From Flammula alnicola (lineage: Eukaryota > Basidiomycota > Agaricomycetes > Agaricales > Strophariaceae), in the NCBI GenBank assembly GCA_015499995.1, contig JADNRV010000031.1:1-64000 (forward strand): a stretch of 64,000 bases of DNA. Direction: 5' to 3'. The notes under the pieces are model-generated. The model had not been told where the DNA came from, searched no databases, and saw only the letters and a program-made list of their open reading frames with translations. Shown in pieces: positions 55,631 to 64,000 of this stretch (positions are counted from its first letter, which is position 1; every line of letters starts with the position of its first letter). A program made the translations under genes and the position numbers.

Positions 55631-58290
55631 ATGTTTCTTCAGTGGTCGCGAGCAGCCTACGAAGGAAGCCAGCGCAACCTTGTCCTTGCCTTCGACATTG
55701 GGACAACGTTCAGTGGAATTTCCTATAGGTTTGTCCGGATGGTGGGATTTCATTTAGGGGGTCATAATTAATTTTTCCTTTTTGGATTCTAGCATCCTCG
55801 ACCCAGGAAGAATTCCCAAGGTTGAGGGCGTAACGAAGTGCGCGTTTTGAAGAACTTTATTCCAAACTTCGGAATTTTTTTCGCTCATGCTTATCGTAGA
55901 TACCCTGCCTACTCCGACAACTCGACTACCGTGTCCGTCTCGAAGATACCAACTGTCATATATTACGATAAAGCGGGCAACGTATGCGCAGCGGGTGCAG
56001 AAACGACGCACGAGGATATTCCTTTAATCGCGAAAAAGGAAGGTTGGCTGAAAGTCGAATGGTTCGTAAGGTATCCTTGAATATGCTTGATTCTTTGTCT
56101 AACCGCCTAGTTTCCAGGTTCAAGCTCTACCTACGACCCCGGTCCGCTCCAGGACGCGACGTCACCCCTCAACTCCCCCCTCTTCCTCCTAATAAAACGA
56201 TCGTAGATGTTGTCGCTGATTTCTTTCAGTATCTGTACGATTGTGCAGCGATTTACATCCAGGACTCGTATGGCGCCGAGCTTTGGGCATCCGTGGCTAA
56301 TCGCAGTATTAACGCGAAAGGGATTCACTACGTATTAACGCATCCTAATGGTTGGGAGGGTAAACAGCAAGGATTGATGCGCATGGCTGCGATCAAGGCG
56401 GGTTTGACTAAGGACTCGAAGGATGACGGAGAGAGACTGTTGTTTGTGACTGAAGGGGAAGCGAGTTTACACTTCGCAGCTCAGCGTGGACTCTTGGATG
56501 AGGCGATCAAGGTGTGTAAGCGTTTTCTTCGCATATTGGTCGCATAATAATGACATTACTTTTCGTTTATAGAAGGGAGGCAGTGTCGTAATTGTCGATG
56601 CCGGGGGCGGAACCATCGATGTCAGCACCTACAGGAAAAAGAAGACGACCAGCAAAGACAGAGGAACGTTCGAGGAAGTTGCTGCACCTCAATGTCTGCG
56701 TATTTTTCTCTCATGTGAATCCTTCTGCTACTAACACCTTGACTTTAGCTTACTTCCATGGCTCTGTATTCGTCACGATCCTCGCTCGCGTTTTTTTACA
56801 AAGTAAGTGCTCAATATGACTATTTTGTGCTCTGTCTGCTTTGCTTTTCACTGGACATCTATTAATCTACTCTTCGACTACTGTTAACTTAGGTATTCTC
56901 GCTGAGTCGGAATATATTGAAGACTTGGATAGAATAGTCCGCATTTTTGACACCACCACCAAGCTACGATTCCGAGATGCAGGCCAGCATCAGTATGTGA
57001 AGTTTGGGTCGACGACAGATAACGAGCCAAACCTTGCGATTCAGTTCGGTCAACTCAAGCTAAGCGGGTAGACTGCACATCTTTTCGAAAGTCGGTCGGT
57101 GGGGCTCACTTGAATTTCATCTATTTAGGACAGACGTCGCGATGTTTTTCAAACCTTCTGTTGGCTGTGTCACACATGCGATCCTAGAGCAGCGCAAGGT
57201 TGCCCAGAAACCAATTTCGGTGCGTAACCACGCTCTGCTGGCTTACAGAATTCCACGTATTGATTGCCCCTCTCAGCACGTCATCCTCGTCGGAGGATTC
57301 TCAGACAGCGATTGGCTTTTTGAGCAAGTCAAGGCGCAAATGGAACCTCTCGGATTGAAAATTCTGCGTCCGGAGTCCCAAACGTATATACTATCAATCA
57401 TCTCCGCGATCTCGTACTGATGCTGTCTTTTTGTTTGTTTTCCTTGTGTAGGAGCAAAGCTGTAGCTGACGGTGCCGTTTCCTTCTACCTCGACCATTTC
57501 GTCCGCAACAGAGTGTCAAAGTTTACATATGGAGTCCTTGCGCGTGTACGGTACGATCCCAGAAATAAGGACCATAGGAAGCAGAAGGAGCGCTCAGGCC
57601 AGACGTTATATAAAGACAAAGCCGACTATGATATGCTGGAGAATCTTTTTGCTGTTATCTTGTCTAAGGTTAGTCCCACAATTTCCGTCCCTCTTCATTC
57701 TCAATTTATATGCTCTGATGATTAGAGTACGCGTGTCTCCGAGGAAAAGCAGTTCAGGCACAAGTTCTATAAAGCCAGCTTTGAAGGGTTTCAAGGAGAG
57801 AATGCGATTGTTCGTGCTAGTTTGTGGTGCTATAAGGGAAACAAAAAGACTACGTTCAAGGACGAAGATCCAGGTGGGAATACTATTTATTTCCTTCTCT
57901 GTCGATCTTTCTCAAACCCACCTCAAATTTTTAGAAAACTTTACCCCTCTATGCACCCTCGAAGCGGACGTCTCCGTTGTCCCGCCGGTGGTGATGTTGA
58001 GCCCGTCGGGAAGGGAGTATTACGATATAACGTTTGAATTTGTGTTATACTTCGGCTTGACGGAGATGCGCGCAGAGATTGCGTGGCAGGAGAAGGTACG
58101 TCCATTGATGGAAATTCGGTCCTAGAGAATGGAGTGCTGATATCTTTCTTGAATGGGTAATTTATAGGGAGGGGAAAAACGGCAAGATCATATTTCGGCT
58201 AACGTCGGGAATTCTCTGACCTTCTCGTCCAGGGCGCCGGCGACAATTTTGTATGACTATGGTGATATCTCGAGTGAGCTCACAGTCTAA
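55631..58290 (+). CDS. Hsp70-superfamily ATPase, HSPA12-like (631 aa, 13 exons)
   Basis: Exons: 55631-55728, 55793-55837, 55900-56061, 56118-56511, 56573-56693, 56749-56802, 56893-57067, 57129-57219, 57277-57383, 57452-57668, 57726-57873, 57935-58095 and 58168-58290, all in phase. The phosphate-1 motif is LAFDIGTTFSGISY (about residues 19-32), phosphate-2 is VIVDAGGGTIDVSTY (about 239), and the adenosine motif is VILVGGFSDSDWLFEQV (about 382). The chaperone substrate-binding domain and EEVD tail are absent, as in HSPA12 relatives, which are greatly expanded in mushrooms. Likely a cytosolic ATPase with unknown clients. The start is the first in-frame ATG; relatives have a similar short lead-in. 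Confidence 0.88.
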
Positions 58291-61164
58291 GCCTTGGTAT
58301 ATGTAATTGTAATTGTAAGTTCTTTGCCTATTTTCAGGACTGCACTTCTAACGGAATATCAGTATAGGGTTCACGTCCGACCACGCAATTGGGTAACCCG
58401 TCTGTTTGAATGGATGCAACTCGAAGGCCAAGATGTAACTGTATTCGACGCTTTTTTATGATCAAAATTTAAGGGAGCTTGTTGCTTATTCACTGTATAT
58501 GTGAATATATACTCTCGACGTCTATGAAGCCATTTGCTATTTCGAGTGGCACATCGGTTGACTCAGTCCGGTCATGGTCCACAATGTGGAGCATGAGTCA
58601 TGACCCGCTTGTGATAAAGATTATTTTGGAAATCAAAGCGTACAAGCACCGGGATATCACCGCCTTTAAATACCAAGCTAACCAATTTCAAGCAACACTT
58701 GCCTTTGTCGGTCATCGTGTACGCTTTGAACAAACCAACTTTGGGTCAACTGGCACATCACAACCCTGCACGCTTTGCCGCGTTTTGATGTAGAGGCACG
58801 TGACCGTCTCCCTTTATAACTGTTCCCATTTCGAAAGTTACTGACATGCTTTCCTCCTTCCCCCTTTCCCGACCATCTCCTCTTGCTCACCCCATCTACA
58901 TCATTTTTCCCTATCGCCTTCAAGACTTGCTAGCCTGTTTAGCTCGTATGCCCTTCATGTCTTCCTCTGGGCTCTTCGTGGTCGTCTGTTAAGCGCCCGT
59001 GGTGTGCCACTCGCGTGCCACCCGAGGTCTGTTGAGCGATGTTGAGTGTTTCTGTCTTTTTTACGACCTAGCCTTGCATGTTTTGTCTCTATGTGGCTCT
59101 TTGTGTGTTCTGTGGTTCTGGAAGTTAGGTTAGTGTCTTGCCGTGGTACGTTGCCCATCCATTCACCGCATGATCACTCTAAAGAACTTTCTGCTCCAGG
59201 AAATGAATTTCCCGTCTCTCTTGCGCTTGTATGGATTATTGACCTCTCCGTTCATTTAACCTTGCTACTGTGTTAGCTCGTATGCCCGTTCATGGGGTTT
59301 CATGGACTCCTCAACCTTCACGTGCGCCCACCTTTTACCACTGGAAGTCTGTCAAGTGTTCTTGCTGCTATCGCAATCTCGACTTTCTCAGTTCATGGTA
59401 CATATGCGCCTCTCATAACCCCAGAAAGCTTTCTTTTTTATTTTTGTCAGTCAGGCACCTGCTCAGGCCCGACACTTGTCTGTTCTTAGACCTCTTCGTC
59501 CCACCTTGCTGCTGTGTTAGCTCGTATGCCCTGTCTTGTTATTTATGGGCCCTCTTCTGGGATTTGAAAAGGCAACATACTAATGTTGTTGAATATCCGT
59601 CGAGTTTTGGTCATGTTGCGCCTTCAAGCTTCACCTGACTTCATCTCTATATGCGCGCCCTGCTATCTGTGTGTGGTCGGGGTGATTGGAACTTTAACTC
59701 TGGGTTCAACTAAGAGTATGGTCTATGCTTTGATGTTTCCACTGCCGCCTTCTCGTTTGTCATCTCACCGATACTTGTGTCACTGGGCGTTTTGGATTCT
59801 TTTTTCTTGCTGGGGATTTGCATGAATTACCTCTGTTCTATAAACTATCGGGTTCTGCTCTTGGTCTTCTTTTATATCACTGGTATCCTCCTTCGTGCAC
59901 TCGGTATTCTCACTGTACTTGGTTTCAGACAACATGTGTCGTCCCTGTTGAAGCGGACTAGTTCATGTTTTCTTCCATTGACGTTTATCTCCATAGCCCC
60001 GTCGTCGCTTCACTTTCGTCGAGTCGGGGCATTTCCTATGATGAGTCACGTCTCTCCTTCCTGTCTTGATGTGGCTAACGTATTTCGTAGGGCTGTCGCT
60101 CGGGGTGGGGCGGCCCCGGTAAGCACTTATTTTTATAGCTAGCATGCGATCCATATTGACTCCCTTCTATGCTTCTTGAAATTAGGATGCACTCAGGAGT
60201 AGGGCTCTTTCGGGCTATCTAAGAAGTTGAGTCCGTTTATATTTAATGGATGTCTGCCCACTAATTATATTTCATCTGAGATCGAATACCTACTGGTCAG
60301 CGTCTTTTATCCAATATGAGCTGAGTACATGCAAGCTCGATTTCGTCTTATAAATCTCTCACAAATCTCAGAAGATTAAATGTCCTGAAAGCCATGGATT
60401 ACATTAAGCGCCCATAGTGATTGAATGATCTGATGCACCGAAAGATGAGGCTGGTCCAGAAGTGTGGTTTCATTTTTTGACAATGCTTTTATCTCTTCTG
60501 TACCCTTTGTCTTGAATAAAATAAAATTTGACTTTCTCTCCCTTTCCATGTTTTACCCTGGCGCGGCACTTCCAATCCCAGACACGCGACCTCTTGTGAT
60601 CTTCTAGGCTACCCCAGCCACGTGAGTCCGTAATGTAGGCACAGGTTCGCTGATACGGTGATACCGCATCAAGGTACAGATATGCTGACAATGAGCTTAC
60701 AGTCACGTCAACTTCTGAATCTGTTTCATTCCTCTTCCTACTAGCAATCAGTCTTGGCCAATCGTAATCCCATGACTGACGCAAATCTCTATCGCTGAAT
60801 GGAAAGTTCACGTGGCTGCGTTCGCTAGTTCTGAGTCTCCGTCGAGGCTGAGATGGGTATCACAACACAATTTTCACTTGACCCTTTTGCTCTTTTTTTG
60901 AGGCGATCGTTGGAAAAATGGCGCTAGAATCGCCACAGTGCATGCTTCTGGTGGTAGGTTAAATCCTCAATGTCTCTGCTACTACTATACTTGACACTCT
61001 CGCTGATGACCTCCGGACGTACCAAATGCATGTGAATCACGGACAGGGGCCGACTCCGATGCAAGATGCAAAGGAAGCTAACCACTCCCTTTTCCTATGC
61101 CCCTTCGAACCCATAAATACGCCAGCAATTTTTGGATTCATGAACCAAAGTAATTCCGAGCTTT
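58291..61164. other. Gene-poor 2.9-kb region with a thrice-repeated motif
   Basis: The phrase TTAGCTCGTATGCCC appears at about 58940, 59274 and 59517 in the same orientation. The last two share extra upstream bases (CCTTGCT.CTGTG). The stretch 58850-60120 is T- and C-rich on the plus strand, giving long but unconvincing Phe/Leu/Ser frames. No spliced gene could be built. Confidence 0.5.
60470..60811 (-). CDS. Small ORF of uncertain status (113 aa)
   Basis: Starts at an ATG (60811) and reads MNFPFSDRDLRQSWDYDWPR, through VSPYQRTCAYITDSRGWGSL, to a Lys-rich end. The amino-acid composition is ordinary and there are no low-complexity runs. No family is recognised. It is divergent from the P450 copy 3 gene, which starts 354 bp away. 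It could be real, or a chance frame. Confidence 0.3.
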   Translation of the reverse strand: MNFPFSDRDLRQSWDYDWPRLIASRKRNETDSEVDVTVSSLSAYLYLDAVSPYQRTCAYITDSRGWGSLEDHKRSRVWDWKCRARVKHGKGEKVKFYFIQDKGYRRDKSIVKK

Positions 61165-63794
61165 ATGCTTCCCCTTGCTATGCTTCCCTTTTTCCTTGGA
61201 GCACTCGTTGTGTATCCGATACTATGGATTCTGTGGAGAAAATCCCGTCAATATTTTTTCAAGTCGGCCCTCGACAACATACCAGGACCTCCTGCAAAAT
61301 CTTTTTGGACAGGTGATAGACTATATTTTCTTATTTCTAAACGTTCGCTGAGCGTCCTTCACAGGTGCTTTTTCCGACATGTTCAACAATAACGCATGGG
61401 AGTTCCACAAGGACACTGTCGAGAAATGTAGGAGGTGCTCTATCTTGTTCTTCATTAATACCGAATATCATCTTCGTCAAATTAGATGGGGGTATTATCA
61501 GGATTCCAGCGCTTTTGGGGGTATGTTCGTCTTGACTTATGTGTTTAAAATGCCTGACCACCAGGTTAGGAGAGTCAACTCTTTGTCTTCGACCCTAAAG
61601 CGTTGCACCATATATTGGTCAAGGCCAGTATTTAGATCAACTTGAGTTATTGATTATAGTGCCTTACATCCCATCTAGGATCAGCATATATTCGTTGAAA
61701 CTCCAGAATTCATCCAGTACGTGGCAAATTTTAGAAGAAGGCATAATATCGATGTTTCCAATGATTCCTCAGATCGAACGGTTTATTTTTTGGCCAAGGG
61801 CTACTAGGAACTCATGGTAGATACGAGATTTTCTTATGTTGCGGAGATTGAAGTATCTTCCACTGGCAGGAGAGCGACATCGGAAGCAACGAAAGATGCT
61901 CAACCCAGTGTTCTCGATTGCACATATGCGAGAGATGAGTAGGTCTACTATACATCCAAAGTGTACGAGCAAGTCTTGCTGACCACGATATTCCATAGTT
62001 CCCATATTCTACGACGTAATATACAAGGTATGCTGGAACATTCTATTTCTATGTAAACTATTCTCATTTGATTGATAGCTCCGGGATGTATTCTCCAACA
62101 AGGTCAAGGATGGGCCCCAAGAGGTATGTGTATTATCTTTATTAATATACCGGTCAGAACGCTAACCTCAGTTCACTGCATCTAAGATCGAAGTTCTATC
62201 CTGGATGACGCGAACCAGCCTAGAGTTGATAGGTCAAAGCGGACTCGGTTACTCATTCGATCCACTAACAGAAGATGCTGTGCCTCACCCGTTCAGTGAG
62301 GCCGCAAAGAACCTCATGTCTGTGTCTTTCAGGACTTGAATGTATGCTTGACAGTTACTCACCGAATCAATTGCTTCACAGACCCACATTTTCCAAAATG
62401 AGGATCTCAGGGACTTATTTACTTGCTCCCTTCTCCAAGATCGGGAGTGCGAAATTTCGACGTTTTATCGTGAATATTATGCCGTGGAAAAACCTCCATG
62501 CAATTAGGGACATTGTGGACGTTCTGCATAATACTTCAGTCGAAATTTTCGAATCAAAGAAGAAGGCATTGGCGGAAGGCGACGAAACTCTGGCCGATGA
62601 AATAGGCCGAGGGAAGGACATCATGAGTATTCTAAGTATGCACTAATCGTTCCTCAAGAAATCCGAACGCTGACGCATATATTCAGTGAGAGCAAACATG
62701 GCGGCTTCGAAAGAGGATAGCCTGACCAGTGATGAGCTGCTGGCGCAAATGTCGTACGTTTTGTCCTCTACGATATTCAAGGTCAACGTGTTAATGCCGC
62801 AGGCTGAAGAACATTCATATTTGCCGCTACGGATACAACATCAAATGCACTGGCTCGCATACTTCACCTCCTTGCCACACACCAAAATGTGCAGGACAAG
62901 CTGCGACAAGAAATCAGAGTAGCCAGGGAAGAGAATGGCGACTTGCATTACGATAAACTGGTTTCTTTGCCATATCTTGATGCAGTCTGTCGGGAAACTC
63001 TGAGACTGTGAGTCTTGTCGTAAATTTATTCGGAAAACAGGTTTCCTGAATTCCCTAACTGGCAGGCATCCCACAGTTACTATGACCAGGAGAATGTACG
63101 TTATTAAATTTAACAACCTTCAGTCGCCACCGTTGTTCATGTCTGATTATTCGAGTAGCACCCGACAGGACGTAGTTCTTCCTCTGTCGTCACCTATCAA
63201 AGGATTAGACGGGGAAGAGGTTCAGAGTGTTCTTGTTCCTAAACATACAGATATCGTCATAGGGATTATGGCTTCCAATCGCAATCCTGAATTATGGGGA
63301 CCAGACGTTCTCGAGTGGAAACCTGACAGGTGGCTTGAACCTTTGCCAGCTGCAGTACCAGCTGCACATCTTCCAGCCATTTATTCGCACCTGTGAGTCA
63401 CTTTTCAATGAACTCAACCTACAGGTATATAACCGACTCATACCGTTTAGCATGACATTCATCGGCGGTAGCAGAGCCTGCATGTAAGTCTCTCCATCAT
63501 AGTGATATTTGGTCTGAGGATGATCTTGGCCTTGGCTTTGACTCCTTCAGTGGATTCAAATTCTCACAATTGGAAATGAGTACGTTTGCTTCCATGTGTC
63601 TTTATTCGCTGATTTCTACGCTCGTTCTTAACCAATTTTCAGAAGTTGTAATGATCCTCTTGATCGAATCGTTCAGATTCTCTCCCACCAAGAAGGAGAT
63701 ATCATGGCAAATGAACGGAATTACAACGCCGGTCGTAGTAGGCAGAAAAGGCATGCATCCCCAATTGCCTCTCATCGTGGAACGTGTGGCATAG
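61165..63794 (+). CDS. Cytochrome P450 monooxygenase, copy 3 (diverged)
   Basis: Same exon plan as copies 1 and 2 but on the plus strand and clearly diverged. The anchor is MLPLAMLPFFLGALVVYPIL, then IPGPPAKSFW. Next come VFDPKALHHILVK, ERHRKQRKMLNPVFSIAHMR, LELIGQSGLGYSFDPLTEDA, KKALAEGDETLADEIG, the I-helix FAATDTTSNAL, CRETLRL, WKPDRWLEPL, and FIGGSRACI joined across an intron to GFKFSQLEM, ending LPLIVERVA. The intron after HMREM has a normal GT donor where copies 1 and 2 show GC. I-helix, ExxR and heme cysteine are all present and I saw no break. Substrate unknown. It lacks the flavin-reductase scrap, so it predates that duplication. Confidence 0.85.
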
Positions 63795-64000
63795 TTAGGG
63801 TACTAGAGTTGGTGGAGAAATAAGCGCCGAAACGTTTGTAGTTTCGAATTCGAATTCGTACCCAGGGTCTCGTGATCTCCGCCTACCTCATGCAGTCAGT
63901 CGAAATCCATTTTCTTGAAATCAATGTCCTCTCTCTTTCTTGCGCCACTACAGCGTCGTGCTCGCCTTTCTCTCCTATTTCACTGTCGCGCCCTTCACAC
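63795..64000. other. Window end, no gene seen
   Basis: Contains a short GAATTCGAATTCG repeat near 63847; nothing else supported. Confidence 0.4.

Noticed and set aside
59046..59825. Several Phe/Leu/Ser-rich plus-strand frames
   Set aside because: They arise from T/C-rich sequence, overlap each other in different phases and have no splice continuity.

Overview
The window looks like a mushroom-forming basidiomycete (Agaricomycete) chromosome. Genes are split by many short introns of about 50-60 nt with GT..AG ends and short 3' polypyrimidine tracts. The protein families also fit: a FunK1 fungal kinase, two DUF6593 proteins, a DUF6534-like remnant, multi-exon microsomal P450s, an HSPA12-type Hsp70 and a NACHT NTPase scrap. 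No rRNA, intact tRNA or CRISPR was seen. Exon coordinates come from hand splicing, with reading phase checked across each junction.

Layout. 0.2-3.4 kb: two minus-strand proteins of unknown function (one membrane-anchored). 4.1-5.4 kb: a 1,244-bp miniature LTR retrotransposon with identical 119-bp LTRs, a 5-bp target duplication and a primer site that matches its own LTR. 5.7-8.6 kb: tandem DUF6593 paralogues. 9.2-11.2 kb: an HSD10-type dehydrogenase and a mitochondrial monothiol glutaredoxin, head to head.

11.4-26.0 kb: a nested transposon complex. The outer element has 112-bp terminal inverted repeats at 11396 and 26017. It carries a 12-exon, 1,300-aa transposase-like gene, a coiled-coil gene and a third gene broken by an in-frame TGA. 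Its left end is split by a second element (11508-17383) flanked by a TA duplication. That inner element has about 0.7-kb inverted repeats, no visible transposase, and cargo: one apparently intact gene, a truncated copy of it, a pseudogene and a captured NACHT fragment inside a foldback arm.

27.3-39.6 kb: a CUE/DUF1771/Smr protein, a FunK1 kinase, a decayed F-box gene, a 128-aa membrane protein, a DUF6534-like remnant and an alpha/beta hydrolase. 39.6-51.3 kb: a segmental duplication. Two units of about 3.7 kb each hold a P450 gene joined to a 5' scrap of a flavin-reductase-like gene whose full copy lies at 50.2 kb. A broken copy of a multicopy mushroom gene family sits between the units. 51.5-54 kb: two proteins of low complexity. 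55.6-58.3 kb: a 13-exon Hsp70-like ATPase. 58.3-61.1 kb: gene-poor DNA with a thrice-repeated motif. 61.2-63.8 kb: a third, diverged P450 on the opposite strand.

Housekeeping genes (glutaredoxin, HSD10-like, Smr, Hsp70-like) appear intact. Transposons, duplications and decayed genes fill much of the space between them. The strongest unusual signals are the self-priming mini-retrotransposon, the TA-flanked cargo element inside another transposon, and the duplicated P450/flavin-reductase unit.
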